Counted from the first letter of the stretch, positions 33,501 to 45,770 are shown. The stretch is DNA of 64,000 nucleotides from Bisporella sp. PMI_857 (GCA_021307315.1 JAJSPD010000005.1:620001-684000); one strand, 5' to 3'. The notes: generated from the letters alone by a model not told the origin. Made by a program: numbers and translations.

Positions 33501-35505
33501 CTCACCTCCCTTCGATGCACAATCGCATTCCCGGACGATTGTTCTCTCATGCGCTTGATATGAGAAGTCTTGAGCTAAGATCTGCATCTCAAATGCACTT
33601 CAGGAGCTCTGAATGGGGGAGACGCAGCGATGAGATAGGAATCAGTGGATGAAGCAGTCAGCCAATGGCGCACAAAGGATCGTTGTATCCCAGCTCGGTT
33701 TTTTGCAATGGCTGATCGAAATAGAAGCGCTCGGAGACACCTTCGGGCTTCCTTGTGGCCATTCTTTGCTGCATCCATGAAGTCCCCGGAGGACCAACAG
33801 GGCGCCGCGCGGTTGAAGCAAATTAGCAAGCGGTTCGGAAGCAGCAGCGGGGCATTTGTGTGCGGCTCTGTAGCTCTTGTAGTTGTGGGGAGACAGGCTC
33901 TCCAAGGGAAAAGGGGGAGAGCTGCGTCGATGCCGGGCACGGCTCATTTTGAGCAAGAGGAAGGAAGATGCTGAAATGTTACGGGCAACAAGCGGGTGCT
34001 GGAGACAAGCAGCACCAGCGCAGGCAAATAGAACCAGCCTCTAGACCTACCAAAAGCTTCGCGACGTTCTCATCAATAATGGCCAAGGACAATGGCGATT
34101 AGCAAGTTCAAGAAAAAGAAGCTGCGGCTTTGGAACTACCGCTACGCTGTATATGCCTGGACTTGGACTTGGATCTCCGATCAAAGGGCTTCGTGGATCG
34201 TGCTGATGTTGGAGATGGTATCCCCCCCCAAAAAAAACCTACCTTGAACATGACTTCTTCCCGACAATGACGAAAAATAAATATAACATGCCGGGTGGAG
34301 AGGCACCTGGGGGGGAGGCGTATCGCAGAACTGAATTAAATTACTGAGGCGACTTTCGCCGCTGTTAAGCACCTAATTCATGTGATCCGAACTTTTGCCC
34401 CGGCACGAATTAATACAGCTGCCTGGAGAACGAATCCCATGGATCCGGGAAATTTTCATGGGAAGACATGGGAACAGCAGCAAATAGGCATAAGTGTTAA
34501 GATACCGGTGTAGAAAAGGTCCTTTTGTAGCTCGGTTAGACAAGCCGCTTGCAGCGCATCACTGCTCCTATCTCATCCTGGCGTTTTTTCTTCCTCCCCC
34601 CCCCCCCTGCCCGGATGAATAAAAATCTACAAACTCAGCATCGCCAGCGGTCATTCTTGCTCCGTCAACCCGGACAGCCCACGATATGTACAGCACACAC
34701 TTAAAGGTGCAAATCCCACGTGATACCCCCCACCTATCTCGATGTGAAAAAAAGAAAAAAAAAAGATGGGGGTTTCCAAAACCTCCCGCCTTCGACAGGG
34801 GCGCCGAAAAGGGGACGAGCAAAAGCCCGTTCAAGGACCTGCTCGTTAAGATCTCGACGTTCTATTCGCATCACGAAGCGTTCTTAAAAGGACCTGCACT
34901 GCTGTTGCTACAACAAATATCATACCATCGCACCGTCACACCACTCACCTGCATAAAAACCGGCCCTCCTGCGAAGTAGAAGAAGAAGATTTGTCCGGAT
35001 GGTTGCGAGATATCGAAGCTAAGGTTGATATACAGGATCGGCGTTACTGACTTCAAGGATGCTGTGCTTTAATTCCGTCGATCGCTTGAAACCATCATTC
35101 GAGAAGGCAGTTACCTGAAAAAAAAAAAAAACCAAAGCTAAAAAAGTTGAAATATAAAAGCATAGCTTGCGTTATGCCTTTAGCGCACTTGCGTTCACAG
35201 GGCCTAAATGGAATCGAGGTGTAAGCATAGATCACGTGAGTTAAGGGGCAATAACCACAAGCGAACGCATCAGCGTAATGTACTAGAATACCTGCGTATA
35301 CTTCACATGTGAACAGGTAAAAAGGATCATGTTTTAGAGTGGGTAATTGTCTGGTATTTCAACGTCGTGAGATATCTAATACACAGAAAAGCGAGTTCAA
35401 GCCAGATTCCGTACCTCCTTCCTGATCATACCACCTCAACCTGCCATGAGGACAGGCAATATTGATGACACAGCCATTGAAAAAGTGTAAGGAGAATTAG
35501 CCAAA
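30538..35505. other. Gene-poor region, 5 kb
   Basis: No protein family is recognised on either strand in almost 5 kb. The open frames are short, overlap on both strands and lack plausible splice partners. Homopolymer tracts cluster in the right half: a C8A8 tract near 34229, a run of 12 C at 34596-34607, A-runs near 34747-34763 and A13 near 35118-35130. No transposase or reverse transcriptase motif was found; very decayed repeat DNA cannot be excluded. The right end is downstream of the kinase gene. Confidence 0.45.
34596..34607. repeat. Poly-C tract (12 C)
   Basis: Uninterrupted run of twelve C in the gene-poor region, on the G-rich strand able to join G-quadruplex structures. Prone to sequencing length error. 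Confidence 0.85.
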
Positions 35506-37434
35506 CTACAAGTGGAAGTCATTCCATCCTCCGATATGACCTCCAACCCACTCAAGGTCGCCATGACCTGCTGGCAGCTTAACCTTGCTGCGTGTATCCG
35601 ACGCCCTATTCCTAACCCATGGGCACTCCCGTCCCTTATCCTTAACAACAGCATTCACCTTATTATCCCAAATCTTGACTCCAAACCCAGTGAAGCCTAA
35701 TCCAACATCTCTTCGTACCTTCCACACCTCTGGTGACTTCTCCGACGACCCGGTGTAGGCTCGTCTACGCTCTCCAAGAGCGGACCACTTGTCAATGTTA
35801 CCACGCTTGGATGGTGGCGAGTAGCGAGGAGAGTTGAACTGAGTTTGCGTGGTATGCTTCCGTGGCGTATCATGAAAGAAAAATCCATCCGCTACAAGAT
35901 CATTGTCAATGTCACTGGCTGCAATGTGTGCCACTTCTGTGGGAGGCTGCGCAGCATTGATGACAGAGGAGCTCTTTGGTTGCAAAGGACCCGCTTGAAC
36001 AATGGTGTCATCGTCATGACTGCTCTCGTGACTCCATGACCGAGCGTTCTGCTTTTGTCGTGCTTTCAACAATTTCTCAGCCTCTTCCTCCTCTTCCTCC
36101 ATGTCCTCATCCCACAAATCACCCCAGCTCTTGGACACCGTATCCTTCTTGCCAAAGACTGAAGCCATGGATGGCAGTGGCTTAGGCTTCGACATGGTGA
36201 TGGGCAATGAGCCAGAGATTGGCGTCATGGCTGCCTTTGGGCCCTTGGCAGGTCGTCGAATGGCCATGGAGTGCATTGAGGCAAGGGATGACTCCATCAT
36301 CGAAGCCAGAGAAGGTGTTTGCTCCCCGACCGAGAACCAATCATTCTGGCTCTCTTCGGAGCTAGGGAAGAGATCCTCTGAATAAGTCTCATCATCAGGG
36401 ATGGCCGAGAGTTGTCTGAACTGCTGAGGAGGACTTGCATGAAGAGCCTTCGCCCAAGGGAAAGAGCCCGTATCGATCTGGGGGCTTTGGATTGATGGTG
36501 TGCGAAGTGGTTCACGGTTGGCACTAGCAACGACACGTCTCTCGGAGGCGGAGTGAAAGTCATCCAACAGCTCATCGAATGTGGTGAAGCTGACAACACG
36601 TTCCAATGCCTCCCGAGCGCCCTGGAGCGAACGCTTACGAGGATCAAGGCTCATGCATTGAGCAATGACCTCGTAGGTATCCTGAGACATGTTGGGGAAA
36701 ACATCGAAAAGAGATTGCTTGTCTCGGGAGAAGTCCAGGAACAGTGGATCAGATTCGGTCGGCGTCGTGAATGGGTTACGAGAGAACAGGATGTTCAAGA
36801 GGCAAATTCCGATGGCCCAGATGTCGGCCTGCTCAGGAGAATAACCAGCGCCAGCAGAGTCATATTGCTCGGGGGACATGTAACGGTCACTACCGACAGT
36901 AGTCTCGTAGGTCCAGGGGTCAGAGGTTGCAAGACCAAAGTCTCCTAGCTTCATCTCTCCGGCTTGCGTGAGAAAGATGTTCTCTGGCTTGATATCACGG
37001 TGGTACATGCCCTTGGAGTGGATATAGTCAACGGCATCTACAAGTTGCAGCATGAATTGACGGACGTGCTCCGTCTCCAGCGGTCCAGTACCTGTCCGGA
37101 TGGCCTCATATAGATCACCTCTTGAGCAAAACTCAAGGACAATGTAAATGTGAGCCTCGGTTTCGAAGGAGTGGATGAGGTTGACAATGTTCGGGTGATT
37201 TCCTAGCTTAGCGTGGCAGGCCAATTCCTCGGAATGTTCGTCGACAGCAAACGAGGAGTCAGGATCGTTGGTGGCGGACTTCTTTGTCAAGCACTTAATA
37301 GCAACAAAGTCGTTGGTTGTTAGATCCCTGGCCATGAAAACCATGCCAAAAGAACCGTGGTTGAGCGGAGATACAGTCTCGAAGCGTCCATCAAGGACAA
37401 CTCCATCATAGAACTTTTCCCTGAGGCATTCCAT
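35506..37434 (-). CDS. Ran1/Ksp1-type serine/threonine kinase
   Basis: One uninterrupted exon, 642 residues from ATG 37434; the open frame extends further upstream but that part (37435-37566) encodes a hydrophobic, unlike sequence. The kinase domain fills residues about 18-325: Gly loop HGSFGMVF, Lys47 in VAIKCL, catalytic YHRDIKPEN (Asp147), DFG at 165-167 and SPEQYD. The rest is a long Ser/Pro-rich tail with an acidic run (DEDMEEEEEEAEKLL) and a conserved-looking C-terminal block (RRDVGLGFTGFGVKIWDNK). Kinase-plus-tail organisation and motif details fit the Ran1/Pat1-Ksp1 group, which tune nutrient and TORC1 responses and meiotic entry. The mRNA probably has a very long CT-rich leader. Confidence 0.85.
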   Translation of the reverse strand: MECLREKFYDGVVLDGRFETVSPLNHGSFGMVFMARDLTTNDFVAIKCLTKKSATNDPDSSFAVDEHSEELACHAKLGNHPNIVNLIHSFETEAHIYIVLEFCSRGDLYEAIRTGTGPLETEHVRQFMLQLVDAVDYIHSKGMYHRDIKPENIFLTQAGEMKLGDFGLATSDPWTYETTVGSDRYMSPEQYDSAGAGYSPEQADIWAIGICLLNILFSRNPFTTPTESDPLFLDFSRDKQSLFDVFPNMSQDTYEVIAQCMSLDPRKRSLQGAREALERVVSFTTFDELLDDFHSASERRVVASANREPLRTPSIQSPQIDTGSFPWAKALHASPPQQFRQLSAIPDDETYSEDLFPSSEESQNDWFSVGEQTPSLASMMESSLASMHSMAIRRPAKGPKAAMTPISGSLPITMSKPKPLPSMASVFGKKDTVSKSWGDLWDEDMEEEEEEAEKLLKARQKQNARSWSHESSHDDDTIVQAGPLQPKSSSVINAAQPPTEVAHIAASDIDNDLVADGFFFHDTPRKHTTQTQFNSPRYSPPSKRGNIDKWSALGERRRAYTGSSEKSPEVWKVRRDVGLGFTGFGVKIWDNKVNAVVKDKGRECPWVRNRASDTRSKVKLPAGHGDLEWVGGHIGGWNDFHL

Positions 37435-38892
37435 GATAATTGATGTTGTATTGTAGAGGTCGAAGTATAGGTGTAACGGCGAAAAATTGATTAAATAACA
37501 GACGAAGCCGAATTGCTGTAGTGATACAAATTGTAGCGATTTTGACCGAGAAGGGGAAATGAGCAATACAACACGAGGGACGCTTTTTTTTGTCTTCTCT
37601 AAAACAAGGGTGGTGGCACAGAGAGCGATGCTCGATGATGAAGGATGCTCAAGGACACGATGACGGAAGGTAGTGTTTGGTCTTCGAGCAAGAGAATTGG
37701 AGAAGGCAAAAAGCGAGTAAACAAAGCAGCAACGCTATATAGATGAGTCCGGAAGGCGAGATAGAATAGTGGTCGAGGAAGAAAAAAACTCCGGTTGAAT
37801 CGTAGAAGGGTCAGAGGCTCATTGATGGGTATTTTGCTAAACAAATGAAATGGTGGTTGATAGGTCGTAAACAGTAACAATGGACGGAAGTCCGGAAAGG
37901 AAAGATGTGAAGTCGTTATGTTAACATGTGAGACGAGAAGTGTGATGAGCGAGTGTCTGAAGGTCTATTATGACCGTTCCCAAGCTGATGTCGACTATGC
38001 GGAATAGTCAACTGGTCGTAGATGTCGAAATTGGTGTCGATTAGGGGGGTTGTTGCGGATCGAACCGAGAACAATGCAGTACAGAAGACAGATGTCTAGT
38101 GCACTGGAATGATGTGAATTATCGTAATGTTGATGGTGGAATATCGGGACGTAGCAGAAAGCTGATCGATAGCTCAGATAGATTGATGATTATATGATGG
38201 TCGGCGAGCGTGAGCTCGACTTCAGTCGTGCCAATCGAGTATATGAGCTTGCGGAAAAGACTATCATGCGTTGGTCCTGAGCAGAAGTATGGAACTCATG
38301 TGTTGCAGGATGTGTATTGATGGAACAGGAAGTGAAGAGCTCGCTCTCCGCTGCCTTGTCCTGTGAAATCTGAACGTGCTTATGCGTTGTTCGATAATCT
38401 GCCGAGCTTGAGAGGGAGTTGGCAGATCAGGTACTTTCGGTGATGGTTGCAGTCTGGGTGGTAGTTGCAACGGGGCCGTTCAAGATGTGAAGATGGTAGA
38501 TTGTTGTTGTTGTTGCTGAGCAACTGAGACTGGACAGCTAGATGACACCGATAACGGCTGAGCTCGAAGACGGGGATGGCGAGTGGCGAGATGGGTATAG
38601 GTAAAAGCAATTAGGAGGTTACTCGGGGGGGTTTGGCGGAAGAAGAGAGAAGAGGAAGGGAGAGAGAGGGAGAGAAACGTTCGAACGACTTTTGGAGATA
38701 TGACCAGTCTTTGAATCTATTCGGCAGTTTCTGTTTTGGAGATGGGGGTGATAAAGTAGTAAGAGAAGAATAGAGTAGAGTAGAAGTAGATAGGTGGAGG
38801 TGGAGGGTGGTGTTAGGAAGGAAACGTGAGTGTGTGGGTATGGAGAAGCAAGTAAAGCCAGGCAGGCCAGTCAGTTCAAGCCAGGCAAGCAA

Positions 38893-38913
38893 CAGCAGCA
38901 GCAGCAGCAGCAG
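38893..38913. repeat. (CAG)7 microsatellite
   Basis: Seven perfect CAG units about 1.5 kb upstream of the kinase start, within the presumed leader or promoter. Confidence 0.9.
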
Positions 38914-39768
38914 TAACAACCAAGGACAAGATGGGGCACTGCACTTACACTTGCACTTCACACTGTTGACGCAGAAGGTGGTAGGCGCTAGACTGGTTGT
39001 TGACTAGTGGAGATTATCCAGGCCCACGGTCCCCCTTGCGCTTCCCGGCCTTACCGCTCTCGTCAACTGGTGACTCTGTTGGCTCACTCAAAGGAAGGCC
39101 TGCTGACTGCAAAAGCAGCCCTGGTGGTTCATCCCGGCTAAAGCAGTGGATCACTCCAAGGCGTCAATTTTGGCCAGTCACGGCAGGCAACGACAGGAAT
39201 GACACGAAAGCGTAGAATCAAGCGAGAGTGGACTGGGTTGCTGCCCTTAAAAGATTCCATACGATTCTGTTTACGCAAATCCTGCTGGGCGCAGGTTCAC
39301 AGAAGTGGGGCCATTCCCAGTGTTGGGGTGGATGGTGGATGATGATAGGCGGATGGTGTTGGCTATGGATTCTAATCTTATGCAATGCACTGCACTGCCT
39401 GGGGTGGTTGAAAGGGGGGGCGAAAAGGGGAGGGGCGTGTGTGAGAAGTGACAATCGAAGTGCGTGGTTCCTCTCCTGGTCTGTCTCTCTCTCTCCCTGA
39501 GCTCTGCATCGGAGGAATTCATGCGCTTGTCTGTTTTCAATCAATCCTACGGTGGACACTACGGCAACTCTACGGCAACCCTTGTTTACCCGTCATTCAC
39601 TCACTCTTTGACCGCACTTTCGCTGGGTTCCCAATTTGGTCTTCAGTCTTGGCAGGAAAAATAATAAGGCACCACCTTTACAGTTCAGTAACTGACCACG
39701 TTCCTAGCACATTCCTCTCCCCTCCCCACATTTGATCTTTTTTAATTCTACACCATTGTGCGTCTAGA

Positions 39769-39790
39769 AGAGAGAGAGAGAGAGAGAGAG
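39769..39790. repeat. (AG)11 microsatellite
   Basis: Eleven perfect AG units in the non-coding spacer between kinase and utr4. Confidence 0.9.
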
Positions 39791-40191
39791 ACAGCACGAG
39801 AGGGCGAATCATACTAAAAAAAGGATCACGATCAAAACTAGAAACAATAAAACCATCACTAAAAAAAACCACATTTCTAAGATTGTCCTCTTGGAATTGA
39901 GGCGAGAATAGTCCCATAGGACTAGGTAATCGCGGGAGAACAAGAAACATGATGTGTAAGGTAAGTGAGCCCATGGGATCACTTCACTTCGAGAAGGCGA
40001 TGGCAAAATCCTATCCTATCCGCCTTCTCCTGCCGGCTCGAACTCAGCCCTTCCACCACCATTCCCCATTCCGCAATCCTGCTCCATCGAATCCCACAGA
40101 AACATCGTGACATTTTTTCTCCATGATTCTTTGCCAACTTTGCATTGTGTGACAATTGGTGACAGGCCCGCTAGGCAATTACGAAAAGTAC

Positions 40192-40214
40192 GTGTGTGAG
40201 TGTGTGTGTGTGTG
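40192..40214. repeat. GT-rich microsatellite
   Basis: Alternating GT with one GAG interruption in the same non-coding spacer; short and imperfect. Confidence 0.8.
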
Positions 40215-43011
40215 AGTATCCGTTTGGCCCAATGACGGGGACGAGCCATTGCCAATATTTCCATCGAAACCTGTAGAATTATCTTGAATACGCACCATCA
40301 GGGTCTTGAAATGAAAGAAGTGCTGGCTCGTCCCTTCAGAGAGGTTACAACTTTGTGTACCGTTCCTGGGGCAGTCCCGCCCAATCACGCGTTTCAATTC
40401 ACTCATGGTGTGAGGGGAGAGCCTATGGTGACATAACAAAGAATGTTTTTTTGCTCAGCATTCGAAGCTCAAAGAAAGCTTGTCTCAGTGTTTGGTGTCG
40501 TGTGACGTTGACCTCGCCCGGATTTAGATTCCCTCACAATCTCCAAAGGGGCGAGAAAGGGATCGAGAGATTTGCAACCAGCATCATCAGCACCAGCATC
40601 CGGCACTGATACCGACTCGACATCACACAATGATAGGGTTCTCTTTGATCACCTGTTCGTGATACACCACGCCAGGCCAGGGCAAGGGGGAATAGGCCAG
40701 CCATTCTGGAATGGAGCAGCCATCACCAATCCCCATTCTGGACAAAAGGTCTTTGACGAGTCGTGTCACTAACTGGATAGATCACTTGAGGTAATACATG
40801 AACTCATTTCCAATACCGGATGGGCACGGCCATTTCCGAGCTGGTAGTACGAAATAGTAGAGGATAACCTCGCCATCATCATTATCATCACTTGCTGATT
40901 TTGCGGGGTCTAGCGTGGCGACACGGGAGATGAAGTTGAAACCCCCTCATGTTGCAAACTTATCGAAATCTTGTAGATCCCATTCATCCTTTTCACGCAA
41001 AGCTCCTGACATCTCAATCAACAAAAGAGAAGTTGAAACTCGGATAACACTGATCGAGACAAATTATCCTCTGGCTAACCCGCTTAGCTGCTACTTCCAT
41101 TGTATCTATCTATCCATCTCATCTCGATCTTGACCTGGGCAATGTTTCTACTACTCCCACTCCCTGTGTTGCTCTATTCCTGAGCTGGCAGGCGAGGCAG
41201 TTTCAACTTGACGGTACAAGGACAAGTCTGTATGGGACCGTAAATCATCGCCAGCGCTTTCCTTCTGTCCTGAGGCATGGATACCGAAGAAACACCCCCT
41301 GGAGAAGGGTAAATGGCCAACGTGCAATTGAGGCCTATCGACCTACACCATCGGATCTATTTGACGGGCGTATCAAGTACCATGGGCCAATGGTTCATGA
41401 TGGTGGCTTTCTCAACGTCTGACTCGGCATCTCTCGCCTGTTTGGCTAATAAGCCTTTCCATCATATTTTAATCTATCCAGCCGCTGCTGCTTCACTTGT
41501 GTATGGAAAGACGTGTTTGCACGCGTCAAATTGCCTCTTGTCTTAATGAAGTCTCGCGCGCTTGCACTCGCCAGAAATATCTACCCGGCAGATCTATATC
41601 AAAGCTTCATTCAAGGGTTTGAGATAGTATCCCACCAGTCAGAAGGCTGCCTCTTTCTCACCATAACATCACGACCTCAAACTCGTAATATATCCCATGC
41701 CTCACTTCCAATCGCTTTATCCCTATTCCATTAATACACATTATGGCGAGGCACCGATACTTCCAAAGTAAGGAGACGCCACCTGTACAGACATTTGCGT
41801 TGTGGGACCAACTGCAAGCACCCGCTCTGCTCTTGAGGAGCAGGAAGCAGATCATCCAAATCATGCTTTGGGCCCTGCCCATGTCCGCATATTGATACAT
41901 ACAGCTTCTAAAACACGTTAAAAGCTTCGCAACTTCCATCTTGGTCAGCAAGAAACAAGCCATTTCCGCTGGTTAAATGCACATAGAAACAAATGTATAC
42001 TCTTTTGCCCAAGACACGATGAGCATAGCCTAACATCTGATTTCTCGGTCCACGGTTTCAACCCCACAGTCGTGTGTGGTGTCTGGTGCCCATTTCTAGT
42101 ATATCGTCCTATGCTATACCCCACCACAGCAGTTTCAGACCCGGGCAAAAGTCGTCACGAAGTGTTGTACATTGTACATGGCGGTGAGGATAAAATCTCT
42201 TCAAGACAACTATTCGTTCGCATCCTATTCACGATCAACTTTTCCGTAGATCAATATTGAACTTCTTCCTTAAATGGCCGGTCTGGGTAGGTATGCATAG
42301 TTGATCTAGTCTTGCCCGATACGAGTGATACGATCATGTTCTCCACTGCAGCTAAGTGGGAATACTTGCGTTACCGTTCTGCACCCTTCCTCCACACCTT
42401 TAGACCTGCAGCTATACTTTCTAGATATTGGATGTATCATACAGTTTCCAAGTACTCCTCACCACGCTAGAAACATAAGGTGGACGTTAAGCAGTCATAG
42501 CTACCGCATGAACAGACCTCCGCGTAGTGAAGTTTCATGCACGTACGGAGCAAGCAAGCCACACTAACGGATGAAATAATTTGATATCTTGGGAAATTTT
42601 CTGTTTGCAGCTTCACCGCCAGCATAATCTTAATTTCTTACGAAGACCTAGGAACCAAAATTGCCACATCAACAAAGAGGTAGGTTGCGAAAAGCACCGT
42701 TCGGGTCTTCTAGGAGATTTAAGCGAGCGGTCAACAACTCAATCGAGAACCTGCATATTCCTCCACCACTACAAGACTTCGAAGACAACACCTCGATCCT
42801 GCACGTTACTGCAGCCTACTGCAGCCCCCTGAAAGCCTTGTGGTACTATACCTGAAGCAGGCGATTGCGACTGGAGCCACCGTGAAGAAAAACGAGTACA
42901 ATTCGAAGGAAGGGAAAAAAAAAAAACTCTTCACCCTCACCGCTATCTAGAAGTAACCCTTACTTTTTCTTAGGATACCAGGCTTCGGTGATTAGATAGC
43001 AATAGCCCGAC

Positions 43012-44701
43012 ATGGATATTGAGGTCGTTCTTTTGGATATCGGTAAGCAGCTCCGATATCCCCCATTCCCCAATAGTGTATAGCAGAAATAGGGGGGAGG
43101 ATTGTCAACAAAGGTCACGTGCACATATATATACGGCTGACACGTCTTAATTGTAGAAGGCACTGTCTGCCCTATCTCCTTCGTCAAGGATGTTTTGGTA
43201 GGCGTCTCCCCTTTGTCTTTATCTCAATTCTCATATTTGACGGGCATCCACCAGAGACCATTACTTGGGCCAGAAGATGTCTGGTTCCCTTCACATTTTA
43301 CCTATCTCAACACAATCCTCTGCGCAAGTGCCGGGGAGATCTACATCTTGCGCTCCAGGCGACCAGAAAGTTGACGTGTAGTGAGATTTTGGAACTAGAG
43401 CTTCACCTAGTGTTGAAGCGTTGTCTCTTCAACCAAACAAGTCCGAGATCGACGCATCTCATGACTTATCCCAACCACTTCAATTGGACAAAATGCAATT
43501 GCGTGTCTATGCATCCCTCTACTGGTCGAAAAGTATCATAATAGCTGAAAAGAGGAGATATATGATAGTGCTAAGCGGCACGGCAGTCAGTACCAGACAT
43601 GACGGTATATGATTTGGTGCATATTCGCCGAATAATGGGTGGCTGAATTCTTCCACCTAGTTGCACAGTTGCTGTGTCCACGAGACCGGACATTTTGGGG
43701 GGAAACCTCCCTTGCTGCAACTCCACGATACTGTATCGTCAATCTCGCGTGTATCTGAGACCTGTCAGAACGAGACGCTTAAACTCAATGCCGACTTCTC
43801 ATATCTTGTCCCAAGCCATGCAGACGCCACAGCCATGTGTTACCAGCTATTTTCTAGGCGTTATCGGGGAATGCCATGAAGTGCGATTAGACAAGCACTG
43901 CAGGAGGTTTCCTTTGTCTTGAAGAAATTACATTCTTGCTCCAGCCATGTATCGCTGTAAATAGAATAGCCAACCGCTAACGAAGTCACCCAGTTTCCAT
44001 ACGCTCTCCAAGCTCTCCCCTCCACACTCTCCACAGAATGGGACTCCCCATCCTTTGCCCCATACCGAGATGCATTCCCTCCTGAACACCGTTCCTCCCC
44101 GTCCGCGTTCAGCGCGCACGTGCATGAGCTGATGTCCCAAGATCTAAAGATCCCTTACCTGAAAGCTTTACAGGGATATCTTTGGACTCACGGCTACGAG
44201 TCCGGTGAATTAGTCTGTCCGCTGTTTCCTGATGTAGAGCCGAAGTTGAGAGAGTGGTACATGAGTGGAAAGAAGATTGGTGAGTCCTTGTCGTCCATAA
44301 CTTTAAAGGTAGGACTAGGATGTGATGGAATAAAAGAGCTGATATTAGGTACAGTAATATACAGCTCAGGCTCAGTATCCGCCCAAAAGAACCTCTTCCA
44401 GTACACTAACTCATCCCCTCCCGACCTGCGACCCCTTATCACCGATTATTTCGACACCGTGAACGCAGGCCCCAAGACCGAGAAGAGCAGCTATGAAAAG
44501 ATCGTCTCCGCTTCACCAGGTCACCCTGTCGAGAGATGGTTGTTCCTAAGCGACAACATCAAGGAGGTTCGCGCCGCCAAGGAGGCGGGTATGCAGAGCT
44601 TCGTCGTGGTGAGGGAGGGAAATGCAGAGCTGAGCAAAGAGGAGAAGGAAGGCCAGGTGCTCATCAGCAGCTTCCAAGCGGTGATGGTATCGAGGCTTTG
44701 A
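43012..44701 (+). CDS. utr4: Enolase-phosphatase E1 (Utr4/MtnC)
   Basis: Exons 43012-43042, 43157-43197, 43994-44279 and 44355-44701 join to 234 residues. A HAD-family enzyme of the methionine salvage pathway: it enolises and dephosphorylates 2,3-diketo-5-methylthiopentyl-1-phosphate, giving the acireductone. Motif I is LLDIEGTVCPISFVKDVL (nucleophile Asp9), assembled from two tiny exons; then FPYAL, the lid helix region (DLKIPYLKALQGYLW, PLFPDVEP), motif II IYSSGSVSAQK, FDTVNAGPK and motif III WLFLSDNIKEVRAAKEAGM. The second intron (43198-43993, 796 bp) is far larger than any other in a non-ribosomal gene here but has a proper CTAAC branch site and CAG end. The joins at 44280 and 44354 are needed to restore KKIVIYSSGS. 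Confidence 0.93.
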
Positions 44702-44971
44702 GAGACACGTACGGCACATGTATATAGAACACGCGGAGGAGAAGATCAAACCCGGCCCCCATGTGGCAAAGGCATGAAGCGCAGCTTCTAATAGATATTT
44801 AATGAAAGACATGAATCCCAACACGTCTTTCGCGGCAAGCCGTCCTCTCATAAGTGACAAATGTTCATCCCTCCTCCAACCCGCTCCATCTTCTAAACAC
44901 AGGATCACATCCATCAACCGCCCCACCATCCACAAACCCGTTCTCAAGACCATCCCATCCCAAGCCTATCC

Positions 44972-45000
44972 CCTCCTCCTCCTCCTCCTCCTCCTCCTCT
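44972..45000. repeat. (CTC)n microsatellite
   Basis: About nine perfect CTC/CCT units downstream of utr4. Confidence 0.9.
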
Positions 45001-45309
45001 CATACCCATACAACATCAGGATAACCGTCCTCAGCTTCAAGCCCATCCAAGAACCCCTCCCCAAATCCGCAGCAAGACGAACCTACCCATGTCCACACCA
45101 ACGACCCAACATCAACATTACCTACGCTCGTAAGCCGGATATTGCTTGAGAAGGAGAGATGGATGGATGGGTGGAGGTGGGGTCATGTTGTGTGCGTGCG
45201 GGCGTGCGAGGTAGATGCTGTTTCTGGTTCTTGGGGTATGTGGATATGAGGCCGGGGTTGGGTTGGCGTGTTTGGGTTGTGATGTTGTCTGCTTTTAGGA
45301 GTTGGCTTT

Positions 45310-45371
45310 GGGGGGAGGGAGGGATGGAGGGAGGGAGACGGAGAGGGAGAGACGGAGAGAGGGAGAGAGAG
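45310..45371 (+). repeat. G-rich purine tract
   Basis: Sixty bases that are almost purely G and A, starting with a run of six or more G followed by several GGG triplets separated by A or AT. The spacing satisfies a simple G-quadruplex pattern. It lies between two convergent 3' ends. Confidence 0.7.
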
Positions 45372-45770
45372 ATGCTGTGGGTGGGTGAGCATGTTTTGAG
45401 GTGCATCAGTGGTGAGGCTGGATGCCTATTACAATGGGAGGCGATTCTATATTTGATGTCTGGGTTGGGAAGGATCTGGCACTTGGCTGTGATGTGAGTA
45501 TGGAAAGAGGTATGCCACGGGTTATAAGAGGGGAACACTCCCGAGTGGGAAGAGGATGAGGGAGGAGACGGTCGAACGGATGGAATATAAGACACGGTTA
45601 TCTGATTCGTGTACACATTCGAGTTTTAAGACGCTATCCATGCTGATACCATGCTGCCATGCTGGAAACTCCATCACAAAGTTACAAGATGCCTATGCCC
45701 CAATGCCTAAAGTGCAGCAGATAGCCTACCCATAACGAAAATTTCATCAAGCTTTTTGCCAAAAGAACTC

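Larger units (their letters stand above)
37435..43011. other. Long intergenic region upstream of kinase and utr4
   Basis: 5.6 kb without a recognisable gene between the divergent kinase and enolase-phosphatase genes. On the kinase strand about 37435-38990 is pyrimidine-rich and looks like a long transcribed leader with several short upstream frames. Microsatellites are listed separately. The frame at 38611-38961 that encodes poly-Leu is just the CAG repeat read on the other strand. A long regulatory upstream region, or an unannotated non-coding RNA, would both fit. Confidence 0.45.
44702..45770. other. Convergent intergenic region
   Basis: About 1.07 kb between utr4 and the amino-acid transporter gene, both ending here. 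It contains a CTC microsatellite and a strongly purine-biased tract, listed separately. The open frames at 44802-45616 follow these repeats and are not credible genes. Confidence 0.5.

Noticed and set aside
33575..33974. Three overlapping open frames of 104-121 codons on both strands
   Set aside because: Mutual antisense overlap in GC-rich DNA, no recognisable family and no splice partners.
38057..38066. B-box-like GGTTCGATCC on the minus strand, hinting at a second tRNA
   Set aside because: The bases around it do not form a T stem or any cloverleaf.
38611..38961. Minus-strand open frame with a poly-Leu run
   Set aside because: It is the CAG repeat and its flanks read in another frame; composition is low-complexity.
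43119..43541. 140-codon open frame overlapping utr4 exon 2 and its long intron
   Set aside because: It reads utr4 exon 2 out of frame and continues into intron sequence without homology.
45122..45616. Open frames of 112 and 164 codons downstream of utr4
   Set aside because: They follow the purine-rich tract on both strands and have repeat-like Ser/Pro/His or Gly/Arg composition.
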